A stretch of DNA of 6,045 bases from an uncultured Bacteroidales bacterium. GTDB lineage: Bacteria > Bacteroidota > Bacteroidia > Bacteroidales > UBA932. The stretch spans positions 1 to 6,045 of the forward strand of contig CAMKTW010000103.1 in NCBI GenBank assembly GCA_946415795.1. Direction: 5' to 3'. The position numbers were made by a program, and so were the translations under genes. Shown here in pieces: positions 1 to 6,045 of the stretch. Every line of letters begins with the position of its first letter. The first letter of the stretch is position 1. The notes under the pieces were generated by a model. It was not told the origin of the DNA. It did not search any database and was given only the letters and a program-made list of their open reading frames with translations.

Positions 1-188
1 TCATAGCTATGCCAAGATTCTGACCGCCATAAAGCTTGCAGATGCCTGCGGGCTTATAATAGAGTTTTGCGGCGGCGTTGAGAATTGTAAAATGAACTGT
101 TGACGGGAATACCATAACTGTCTACGTTCTGTACAAAAAGTGATGAATTGCAAACGAGCAGCATCACAGCAGTGATGATTTTCTTCAA
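1..188 (-). pseudogene. Possible divergent gene start, frame-broken, running off the left edge
   Basis: Read leftward, a TTG codon at 188-186 opens a frame whose first residues (LKKIITAVMLL) are a basic start followed by a hydrophobic core. After SSLFV comes Gln-Asn, much like a Bacteroidota signal peptide ending before Gln, although the -1 residue is Val rather than the usual Ala. The frame stops at TAA (56-54) after 44 codons. Dropping one T from the T4 run (plus-strand A4 at 89-92) would join residue 33 to a second frame, open to base 1, that contains ILNAAAKLYYKPAGICKLYG. So this may be a secreted-protein gene with a one-base insertion, a sequencing error, or a decayed remnant. I recognise no family. 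A leftward promoter-like motif lies about 30 bases upstream. The same codon register on the plus strand is also open (2-103), so the strand is not certain. Confidence 0.3.
162..186 (+). terminator. Weak hairpin with T-rich tail, possible terminator
   Basis: CATCAC (162-167), loop AGCA, GTGATG (172-177) form a perfect 6-bp stem, followed by ATTTTCTTC. It would suit termination of rightward transcription coming from left of the window. The stem is short and only half G/C, and it lies inside the possible signal-peptide codons of the leftward reading, so it may be chance. Confidence 0.2.
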
Positions 189-218
189 AACACTACTAAT
201 CTGGTTTAAAATTGTAAG

Positions 219-250
219 CGAAAATAGTGTAAAAACAGAGCCGGCACAAA
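219..250 (-). promoter_or_regulatory. Possible leftward Bacteroidota-type promoter
   Basis: On the minus strand a TTTG (-33-like; plus-strand CAAA at 247-250) is followed after 20 bases by TATTTTCG (plus-strand 226-219). That is one mismatch from the Bacteroides -7 consensus TAnnTTTG, and the spacing fits the known 19-21 bases. Transcription would begin near 212, about 25 bases before the TTG start at 188. Such short A/T-rich motifs arise by chance, so support is moderate. Confidence 0.38.
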
Positions 251-259
251 AAAATCTTA

Positions 260-270
260 CTGATAATCAG
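260..270. promoter_or_regulatory. 11-bp palindrome between the divergent promoters
   Basis: CTGAT-A-ATCAG is a perfect inverted repeat with a one-base centre. It sits between the -33 elements of the leftward (247-250) and rightward (289-292) promoter candidates, where a dimeric regulator could affect both. The arms are only 5 bases, so chance is a real possibility. Confidence 0.25.
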
Positions 271-288
271 CATAATCCCCACTAGATA

Positions 289-322
289 TTTGCAACTCTC
301 AAGATAATAATTGTTACTTTTG
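289..322 (+). promoter_or_regulatory. Operon promoter, Bacteroidota type (-33 TTTG, -7 TACTTTTG)
   Basis: TACTTTTG at 315-322 matches the Bacteroides -7 consensus TAnnTTTG exactly. TTTG at 289-292 serves as the -33 element with a 22-base spacer, slightly longer than the usual 19-21. Transcription should start at about 327-332, leaving a leader of roughly 15-20 bases before the ATG at 348. No Shine-Dalgarno sequence precedes that ATG; the leader is A/T-rich, as is normal for this phylum. No other promoter-like gap occurs before the window ends, so this one probably drives all three genes. Confidence 0.6.
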
Positions 323-332
323 TCTCAGACAA
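320..332. promoter_or_regulatory. 13-bp palindrome on the -7 element and start site, candidate operator
   Basis: TTGTCT-C-AGACAA is a perfect 6-1-6 inverted repeat. Its left arm shares bases 320-322 with the -7 element and its right arm covers the probable transcription start. A protein bound here would block the promoter, so a repressor site is the simplest reading. A nearby ATTGT (310-314) can also pair with ACAAT (329-333), overlapping the same right arm. The binding protein is unknown. Alternatively, the palindrome could form a small hairpin at the extreme 5' end of the transcript. Confidence 0.4.
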
Positions 333-347
333 TATGCACTTAGAATT

Positions 348-1604
348 ATGAAAAAACTTTTTCTTTTACTGGTTGTTCTGGTTGCGGCTATCTCCTGCCA
401 GGACAATAAAATCACCATCAAGGGTCACGTGCAGTTTACCGATCCTGATATGAAGATGACCCTGTTCCGTTTCAAGGACCATGGTCGGGACACTCTCGCC
501 GTCGTACCCATTGACGAGAATCAGAACTACACTATCACAGTCAAAATCGATGAGCCAGATGTATACACTCTGGACTGCGGTATGTGGGAAAAGGTCAGTC
601 TTTGGGCCGAGGACGAAGATATGACCATCGATTTCCGTGGAGTCGACACCGCTGCCATCAAGATCAAGAACCCTCCGTTTGAGATAATCAAGGGCAGCCC
701 CAAGAACGACCTGATGAACGATCTGAACTTCAACAGTTTCCGCAACTATCAACAGATGATAGCCATATCTCAGGCTGCCTACAGAGCCGAATTTGCATCC
801 CCTGCCGACAAGGATGGCCTGACCAAGGCCCTCTACGACGCCAACTATGCAGATGTCAGTGCCCGCGAGAAATATCTTCTCGAGCGCTACGCCGGCTCTC
901 CCAGCACACTTGCTATCATCAGGATGCTCGACCCAATTAGCGAAGAAGACCTCATCAATTCGGCGCTGGATGAAATTGAGAAGACTCACCACGGCTACGC
1001 TCCCGCAGCAGCAATGCGCGCCCAGAAGGCAGAGGATAAAGAGCGCAAGATGCGCATGATGGTCGGTCAGCCGGCCCCTCTGTTTACCTGCCCTTCAATT
1101 GACGGCGGAGAACTTGGCCCCGAGAATTTCAAGGGCAAACTTCTGCTCATCGACTTCTGGGCTTCCTGGTGCGGCCCCTGCCGCGGGGAGATTCCCAACC
1201 TTAAGGAGACTTATGCGAAATTCAAAGACAAAGGCGTGGAATTCCTCAGTGTATCTATAGACAAGAGCGAAGAGGCCTGGAAAAAGGCTCTCGCAGAAGA
1301 AGGTACTCCCTGGCCGCAGGTTCTAGCGCCCAACGCCGGTGCAGAGGTGATGGACAAGTATCAGTTCAGCGGCATTCCTTTCATCCTCCTGCTTGACCAG
1401 GAAGGCAAGATTGTGGCCAAGCACCTGCGCGGCGAGGCCATCGGCCGCACTATAGGCGACTTGCTGGACGGCTTCAAGCCCGGCGAGCGTGAGCAGGCAG
1501 AGCAGAAGAAAGAAGCCGCCAAAGCAGCTCCTGCCGCCAAATCAACTCCAGCAGCCACTATGGGCGGTGGAATGATTCCCGCAACTCCTATCAAGCCTCA
1601 TTAA
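348..1604 (+). CDS. TlpA-like thioredoxin-fold lipoprotein with N-terminal DUF4369-type domain
   Basis: Predicted periplasm-facing thiol-disulfide oxidoreductase anchored as a lipoprotein. Residues 1-16 are a lipoprotein signal ending in AAIS, with Cys17 as the lipidated residue. Residues about 22-98 are beta-rich and resemble DUF4369; about 115-235 look helical. The thioredoxin/AhpC-TSA-like domain runs from about 238 (VGQPAP) to 377, with W274-C275-G276-P277-C278 as the active site and Pro344 (GIPF) as the cis-proline, so the catalytic features are complete. The family reduces or exchanges disulfides in exported proteins; the partner here is unknown. Residues 378-418 form an Ala/Lys/Pro-rich tail beyond the fold, which looks disordered and is an unusual extension. 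Only one acidic residue follows Cys17 (CQDNK), arguing mildly against surface export. It is the first gene of the operon, 22 bases before the next. The start is supported by the signal peptide and the upstream promoter. Confidence 0.9.
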   Translation: MKKLFLLLVVLVAAISCQDNKITIKGHVQFTDPDMKMTLFRFKDHGRDTLAVVPIDENQNYTITVKIDEPDVYTLDCGMWEKVSLWAEDEDMTIDFRGVDTAAIKIKNPPFEIIKGSPKNDLMNDLNFNSFRNYQQMIAISQAAYRAEFASPADKDGLTKALYDANYADVSAREKYLLERYAGSPSTLAIIRMLDPISEEDLINSALDEIEKTHHGYAPAAAMRAQKAEDKERKMRMMVGQPAPLFTCPSIDGGELGPENFKGKLLLIDFWASWCGPCRGEIPNLKETYAKFKDKGVEFLSVSIDKSEEAWKKALAEEGTPWPQVLAPNAGAEVMDKYQFSGIPFILLLDQEGKIVAKHLRGEAIGRTIGDLLDGFKPGEREQAEQKKEAAKAAPAAKSTPAATMGGGMIPATPIKPH

Positions 1605-1626
1605 TCCAACCAACTTATTTAATACT

Positions 1627-3135
1627 ATGAAAGCTATTTTTAAGATTAGCACCAAACTTCTGGCAGTCCTCTTCATAGGAGCACTGATGCTCACCGGCTG
1701 CAAGAAGCCCGAACCCGAACCTATAGTTGAAGATCCGTTTGGTATCCTCACCTTCTCTCTCACAATGCCTAACGGGCAGACTTTGCAGTGCGTCGTTGAC
1801 CAGGATGCAAAGACCATCGTCAACACCAGCGACCCTGTTGAGCCCGATATGCCCGCTTCACAGTACATTATGAAGATTAACTACACGGCGACTCTCGAGA
1901 CCGAAATCAAGATGGGCGGCGAAGCAGTGGAAAGCGGCGTGACAACCGCCGACTTCTCAGCTCCCGTCACCATCGTGGCCGTGAAGGGCGACAAGGAGGT
2001 TTCCTACACCGTCACCGTCATCGAAGATGCCAACGACGCCAGTCAGACCTCCGGCAAGAGGGTCAACTCCGATATGACCGGATCCGGTTTCCCCTCCGCT
2101 GCGTGGTTTGACGTAGCAATGTTCAAGGGCGAGTTTTATGCCATCACTTCTTCCTATCCCGACGGAACTGACGCTACCAGCACCGCATATCACCAGGTAT
2201 TCAAGTCTGTTGACGGCATCTCCTGGACAAAGGTCAACACCAGCATCCCCGTTGTTGGCGGCTTTGGTTCAAGGCTTGTAGTTTTCAAGGACAAACTCTT
2301 CTCTATCGGTGGCGGTTACATCTACGGCGTTAACGAAGATGGTTACGGCCCCGAGCTGATGTGGGGTATGGCAGGTTTCTTTGACATTTCCGAACTTTAC
2401 ATCTACTCCACTTCTGATGGAGAAAACTGGACTAAAGAGACAGCTTCTGACGAGGATGGCGTGTTCAGCGGTTATGTTGATGCCCGCCTGGAGGCTTCTG
2501 CAGACAAGCTCTCCTATATGGGCGGACTTGCCACTGTCTTTGGTCAAATGCAGGGCACATATAATGCGGCTTCCAGCGCAGACGGTTTCACCTGGAACAA
2601 AGTCGGCGATGTAGACAGGACTTCCCCCGCATCTCAGCTGAGATGCTCCGCATTATATTCATTCAATGGCAAGACATTCCTCGCAGGCGGCTTCAAGAAC
2701 TTTGTACAGGCCGGATACGAGCAGACCGCTGTTTACAGTTCAACCGACGGCGGCATAACCTGGGTCGAAGAGACTGCTGACGGCGGATTCGGCGGATTGT
2801 GGAATATGCGCGTTGTAAGCGCCGGCAATGTCCTCTATATGGTCGGCGGCGAGTATTTCAAGCCGACTGGCAGTGTTGACGAAGAGGGCAATCCTCTCTC
2901 AGAGCAAGCTGTTTCCAGCAGGGTATTCCGCTCTACCGACGGTATCAACTGGACCGAACTTACCGGCGAGAACGCTATGCCCGACACTTATGTCGGCCGC
3001 TCCCGTCCATGCCTGGTTGTGGACGGCGATATGCTTTGGATATTCGGCGGACGCGGTATCTGTTCCGGTTACTACGGCGGTCCTACTGCAGAAGACGAGA
3101 TTATCTTCGATACCTGGAAGAAGAAAATCAAATAA
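1627..3135 (+). CDS. Lipoprotein with Ig-like domain and Kelch/Asp-box-like beta-propeller
   Basis: Predicted outer-membrane lipoprotein, 502 residues. The signal peptide ends in LTG with Cys25 lipidated, followed by a Lys/Pro/Glu linker (KKPEPEP). Residues about 38-133 look like the Ig-like domain common at the base of Bacteroidota surface lipoproteins (ESGVTTADFSAPVTIVAV, then YTVTV). Residues about 155-502 are a repeat propeller. Each unit has a hydrophobic strand ending in GG (228-230, 299-300, 353-354, 407-408, 474-475) and a turn of the form SxDGxxW with Trp at 200, 268, 323, 379 and 442. Including the first strand (from 159) and the last unit, which lacks the turn, I count six probable blades. 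The architecture resembles DUF6242-type proteins. The turns recall the sialidase Asp-box and the GG strands recall Kelch repeats, but I see no sialidase catalytic set, so ligand binding is more likely than catalysis. Acidic residues near the Cys allow surface exposure, without proof. It lies mid-operon, 12 bases before the receptor gene. Confidence 0.82.
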   Translation: MKAIFKISTKLLAVLFIGALMLTGCKKPEPEPIVEDPFGILTFSLTMPNGQTLQCVVDQDAKTIVNTSDPVEPDMPASQYIMKINYTATLETEIKMGGEAVESGVTTADFSAPVTIVAVKGDKEVSYTVTVIEDANDASQTSGKRVNSDMTGSGFPSAAWFDVAMFKGEFYAITSSYPDGTDATSTAYHQVFKSVDGISWTKVNTSIPVVGGFGSRLVVFKDKLFSIGGGYIYGVNEDGYGPELMWGMAGFFDISELYIYSTSDGENWTKETASDEDGVFSGYVDARLEASADKLSYMGGLATVFGQMQGTYNAASSADGFTWNKVGDVDRTSPASQLRCSALYSFNGKTFLAGGFKNFVQAGYEQTAVYSSTDGGITWVEETADGGFGGLWNMRVVSAGNVLYMVGGEYFKPTGSVDEEGNPLSEQAVSSRVFRSTDGINWTELTGENAMPDTYVGRSRPCLVVDGDMLWIFGGRGICSGYYGGPTAEDEIIFDTWKKKIK

Positions 3136-3147
3136 TATAGCATTCGG

Positions 3148-6045
3148 ATGAAGAAGTTTCTGTCATCCCTTCTGGCACTTGTACTGACAACCGTAATCTG
3201 GGCCCAGCAAGTCCAGGTTACGGTGTCGGGTACAGTGACTGACGACAAGGGCCAGCCTGTGGCCGGTGTCGTAGTCTATGAAGAAGGGACACCCAACGCC
3301 ACTTATACAGATGGCGACGGCAAGTATACCATCAAGATTACGCCAAGGGGAGTCCTGACATTCTCTATGATAGGCTACGAGACCCACAAGGAGGCTCCAG
3401 GCAACCGTTCGGTATTCAACGTGACTCTGCGTGACGACACCGGGTACCGCCTGGTAGAATCCGTCGTGACAGGATACAGTTCACAGGATCGCAGAAACGT
3501 CACCGGAGCTATGAGCTCCGTGAAACTGCGCGAGGAGAAGGCGGCCGGCGCATCTCTGGACCTGCTGCTGGCAGGACAGGCTCCGGGCGTTTTCGTCTCC
3601 GCGTCATCAGGCGGCCTCGGAAGCGCCAACCTGCTTGTAATCAGGGGCGTAAGTTCCATTATGGGAGATAACAACCCTCTCTATGTGATTGACGGCGTGC
3701 CCATCTACGGAACCGACCGCGCAGGCAATCTTTCCAGCACTACGGGCGGTTCCATCCGCGCCTTCGCAATGGGCAGTATGACCACCGGAGGCGGCTCGCT
3801 GCAATTCAATTCAGATGTGATAGACCAGAATTTCGAAAGGAACCCCCTGGCCGCACTCAACCCCGATGACATTGAGTCCATCGAAATTCTCAAGGATGCC
3901 TACGCCACCGCCATCTACGGTTCCCGCGGAAGCGCCGGCGTCATCCTTATCACCACCAAGAAAGGTGCAAAGGACGATGCCCAGGTCACCGTCAACTACG
4001 GTGTATCCTTTGACCGGCCCATTGGAAAGCTCCCCATCCTGACCGGGGACGAGTACGCACAAATCTACTCTATGTACTACCCCAGCACGGGTTACAAATT
4101 CAAGACAGGCATCAACACCGACTGGGTGGATGCCGTGACCCGTACGGCCATCAGCCATAATATGTCGGCATCTGTAAACGGCGGTACGGACAAGATAAAC
4201 TATTTTGTAAGCTTACGGTATTCCGATACCGATTCCTACGTCATCAACAACGATATGCAGAGCTACAACGCCCGCATTAACATCACCTCGCAGATAAACC
4301 CGCTTATCTCCGTCGGGGCCAATATGTCGATGACCAAACAGTACAACAATGCAGTCGAAGCCTCCAAGATTTACAATCTCGCGCTTAAAAATGCCCCAAA
4401 CGTTCCCATTTATGAAGAGAACGGAGACTACCACTACGGCTTCGGCCCTTACAACTCCATTGGCTATATAGACGCCTACAACCCTGTGGCCAGCGCATAT
4501 GACAACCTCTGTGAAATGCAGGACACCCGCGCCATCGGCAATGTCTTCGGCGAGCTCAAACCTCTCAAATGGCTTACTCTGAGGAGCGAAGTCGGAATGG
4601 ACCTGAACAACAGCCGGACATACACCAAGAAAGATGAACTGCCGGAGTCCATTTCGGCCAGCATACCCAACAACCAGGCCTCCGAAACCACCAGGAACAA
4701 TTTCAGGTTTGTCACAAACAACACCGCCAATATCAACTTTGAGTTTAAAGACAAGAGTTTCCTGCAAGGCGTCATAGGGCAGAGCTACGAGACTTCAGAC
4801 GAATATTCAAGTTCTATATATGGTTCCGACTTCTTCAGTCCTATGCTGATTGGAGTGGGCGCCGCACAGAACAAGCGCGTTACCAACGCCGGCAGCAGCA
4901 AGTGGGCTCTGCTGTCCGCTTTTGCCCGCGTAAACTATACCTATCGCCAGAAATATATCCTGGGCCTCACCTACCGCCTGGACGGTTCATCCCGCTATAA
5001 CAAGGAGCACAGATTCCTGAACACGCCCTCTGTTTCGGCAGGGTGGAGACTTTCTGAAGAAGATTTCGTGAAGAGAAACATGCCGTGGATCAATGATTTC
5101 AAGATCCGCGGTTCCATAGGCTGGCAAAGCCAGGATGCTTACAACAGCTACTACGGCGCCCAGGCCACCTACGTCCTGAGTTCGATTCCCTATGGCGGCA
5201 GCGCCTTTCTCAAGACATCACAGCCCGGCAACGTGAACCTCAACTGGGAGCGGACCATCACGTACGACGCCGGCCTCGACGCCATCTTCTGGGACAGGAG
5301 AGCCGAACTGACCGTGGACTGGTACTACCGCAAGACCATAGATATGCTCTTTGCCTCAGACGTACCGGCCTACACCGGCTATACCAAGCAGGACCAGAAC
5401 ATTGCGGATATGCGCAACATCGGTATTGAGATGCGACTCGTGGCCACCTGGCTGCGCAAGGGAGACTGGGGGTGCCTGACGACATTGAATCTCTCGCGCA
5501 ATACCAACAAGATTCTTAAACTGAACTTCGAAGGCGACCAGCTGGACCAGTTGAATTCTACCTTCAAATATTACGCGGTGGGCTATCCCGTCGCCCAGTG
5601 GTATCTGCACCAGTGGGCCGGCATCGACCCCGAGACCGGAAACCCGCTTTGGCTCTACAACGACGGCACCACCAAGACCACTCCACCCGCAGCAAACTGG
5701 AACGACTCCAACGGCAACAAGGTGGTGATGGGCACCGCCCTCCCCATATTCTACGGAGGCATCACCAATACCGTGACATTCAAGGGCTTTGAACTCACTG
5801 CCCTCTGCACCTTCTCCGTGGGCGGCCGCATAATCAATGCCACCAAGGCCGATCTGATGACATACACCAGCACCAACGCATACAACCTGCACAGGGATAT
5901 CCTTAAGACCTGGCAGATGAAAGGACAGAAGACAGATGTCCCGGCCTTGAAAAACGCCTCCATCATAGGCAGCTACGACTACACTTCGGCAGTAACCACC
6001 ACCCGTTATCTTGAAAGCGGCGACTACCTGCGTCTCAAGAACGTA
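3148..6045 (+). CDS. SusC/RagA-family TonB-dependent outer-membrane receptor, 3' end missing
   Basis: Predicted TonB-energised importer of a nutrient, usually a glycan or peptide, working with a SusD lipoprotein. All 966 codons to the window edge are open. Residues 1-19 are a signal peptide cleaved before Gln20-Gln21. Residues about 24-96 are the carboxypeptidase-regulatory-like domain typical of SusC (VSGTVTDDKGQPVAGVVVY); there is no STN domain, so no sign of anti-sigma signalling. A TonB-box-like stretch VESVVTGY spans 103-110. The plug follows, with LLVIRGVSS (162-170), PLYVIDGVPI (177-186) and the signature IEILKDAYATAIYGSRG (245-261) to TTKKG (269-273). Between 187 and 231 the plug carries a Gly/Ser/Thr-rich loop. 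From about 280 the sequence is an aromatic-rich beta-barrel, with typical late motifs such as NLSRNTNKILKL (781-792) and YLESGDYLRLKNV (954-966). The last motif normally lies about 100 residues from the C-terminus, so the full protein should be about 1,060 residues. It starts 12 bases after, and in the same frame as, the preceding gene. A susD homologue is expected next. Confidence 0.95.
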   Translation, partial: MKKFLSSLLALVLTTVIWAQQVQVTVSGTVTDDKGQPVAGVVVYEEGTPNATYTDGDGKYTIKITPRGVLTFSMIGYETHKEAPGNRSVFNVTLRDDTGYRLVESVVTGYSSQDRRNVTGAMSSVKLREEKAAGASLDLLLAGQAPGVFVSASSGGLGSANLLVIRGVSSIMGDNNPLYVIDGVPIYGTDRAGNLSSTTGGSIRAFAMGSMTTGGGSLQFNSDVIDQNFERNPLAALNPDDIESIEILKDAYATAIYGSRGSAGVILITTKKGAKDDAQVTVNYGVSFDRPIGKLPILTGDEYAQIYSMYYPSTGYKFKTGINTDWVDAVTRTAISHNMSASVNGGTDKINYFVSLRYSDTDSYVINNDMQSYNARINITSQINPLISVGANMSMTKQYNNAVEASKIYNLALKNAPNVPIYEENGDYHYGFGPYNSIGYIDAYNPVASAYDNLCEMQDTRAIGNVFGELKPLKWLTLRSEVGMDLNNSRTYTKKDELPESISASIPNNQASETTRNNFRFVTNNTANINFEFKDKSFLQGVIGQSYETSDEYSSSIYGSDFFSPMLIGVGAAQNKRVTNAGSSKWALLSAFARVNYTYRQKYILGLTYRLDGSSRYNKEHRFLNTPSVSAGWRLSEEDFVKRNMPWINDFKIRGSIGWQSQDAYNSYYGAQATYVLSSIPYGGSAFLKTSQPGNVNLNWERTITYDAGLDAIFWDRRAELTVDWYYRKTIDMLFASDVPAYTGYTKQDQNIADMRNIGIEMRLVATWLRKGDWGCLTTLNLSRNTNKILKLNFEGDQLDQLNSTFKYYAVGYPVAQWYLHQWAGIDPETGNPLWLYNDGTTKTTPPAANWNDSNGNKVVMGTALPIFYGGITNTVTFKGFELTALCTFSVGGRIINATKADLMTYTSTNAYNLHRDILKTWQMKGQKTDVPALKNASIIGSYDYTSAVTTTRYLESGDYLRLKNV

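Larger units (their letters stand above)
348..6045 (+). other. Probable operon: thioredoxin lipoprotein, propeller lipoprotein, SusC-type receptor
   Basis: Three genes lie on one strand with gaps of 22 and 12 bases. Neither gap has room for a promoter or terminator, and no hairpin is visible in them. All three proteins carry export signals (two lipoprotein, one signal peptidase I type), so they share a cell-envelope destination. The control region at 260-332 is the only visible promoter zone. The operon continues past the right edge, because the receptor gene is cut. Confidence 0.8.

Noticed and set aside
2..103. Plus-strand frame as the tail of an upstream gene
   Set aside because: Only 33 codons with no recognisable family. 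The leftward alternative has a signal-peptide-like start and a promoter-like motif, so it is recorded as a finding rather than annotated as a gene.
366..992. 208-codon open frame on the minus strand
   Set aside because: Antisense to the N-terminal half of the DUF4369/TlpA-like gene, which has a lipobox and domain features; the minus frame has neither promoter nor recognisable domains.
3133..3150. Possible readthrough fusion of the propeller lipoprotein and SusC, since both are in the same frame five codons apart
   Set aside because: A clean TAA separates them, and the SusC protein has its own signal peptide directly after its ATG, which would make no sense inside a fusion.
2828..3151. 107-codon plus-strand frame overlapping the end of the propeller gene
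   Set aside because: Out-of-frame reading of codons that carry the conserved GG and SxDGxxW motifs in the true frame; no export signal or domain of its own.
3811..4158. 115-codon open frame on the minus strand
   Set aside because: Covers the SusC plug signature (IEILKDAYATAIYGSRG) on the plus strand, so it is a shadow.
4213..4767. 184-codon open frame on the minus strand
   Set aside because: It lies wholly inside the SusC barrel, whose plus-strand reading has clear family motifs throughout. The minus translation is Val/Gly-rich with no recognisable domain.
5356..5892. 178-codon open frame on the minus strand
   Set aside because: Antisense shadow of the SusC gene; Val/Gly/His-rich product with no family features.
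1..6045. tRNA, rRNA, CRISPR arrays, insertion sequences, attachment sites
   Set aside because: No cloverleaf-like sequence, spaced direct repeats, transposase motifs or terminal inverted repeats were seen on either strand.

Overview
The window looks like a piece of a Bacteroidales (Bacteroidota) chromosome. The evidence is two lipoproteins and a SusC-type TonB-dependent receptor of strongly Bacteroidota character, a signal peptide ending in Ala followed by Gln-Gln, promoter motifs of the Bacteroides sigma-ABfr type (TTTG / TAnnTTTG), and A/T-rich leaders without a Shine-Dalgarno sequence. The coding part is moderately G+C-rich and the first 347 bases are visibly A/T-rich. Genus cannot be fixed from this stretch.

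Layout. Bases 1-347 contain no confidently intact gene. On the minus strand there is a possible divergent gene start, with a TTG codon, a signal-peptide-like N-terminus and a fair promoter match. Its frame is broken after 44 codons, unless the sequence carries a one-base error. Bases 219-332 look like a divergent control region: a leftward promoter, a perfect 11-bp palindrome, a rightward promoter, and a perfect 13-bp palindrome on the rightward -7 element and probable transcription start.

Bases 348-6045 hold three same-strand genes with gaps of only 22 and 12 bases, almost certainly one operon. They encode (1) a DUF4369/TlpA-like thioredoxin-fold lipoprotein with a WCGPC active site, (2) a lipoprotein with an Ig-like N-terminal domain and a repeat beta-propeller (five SxDGxxW turns and five GG strands), and (3) a SusC/RagA-type receptor of which 966 residues are present before the window ends.

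Working together (inference): the receptor would import a ligand across the outer membrane with TonB energy. The propeller lipoprotein may capture or process that ligand at the cell surface, or act in the periplasm. The thioredoxin-fold lipoprotein would supply a thiol-disulfide function on the periplasmic side. The expected SusD partner is not in the window and should lie just downstream. Placing two lipoproteins ahead of SusC differs from the classical SusC-first order. No glycoside hydrolase, protease, sulfatase, regulator gene, mobile element, RNA gene or CRISPR array is visible, so the substrate cannot be named.
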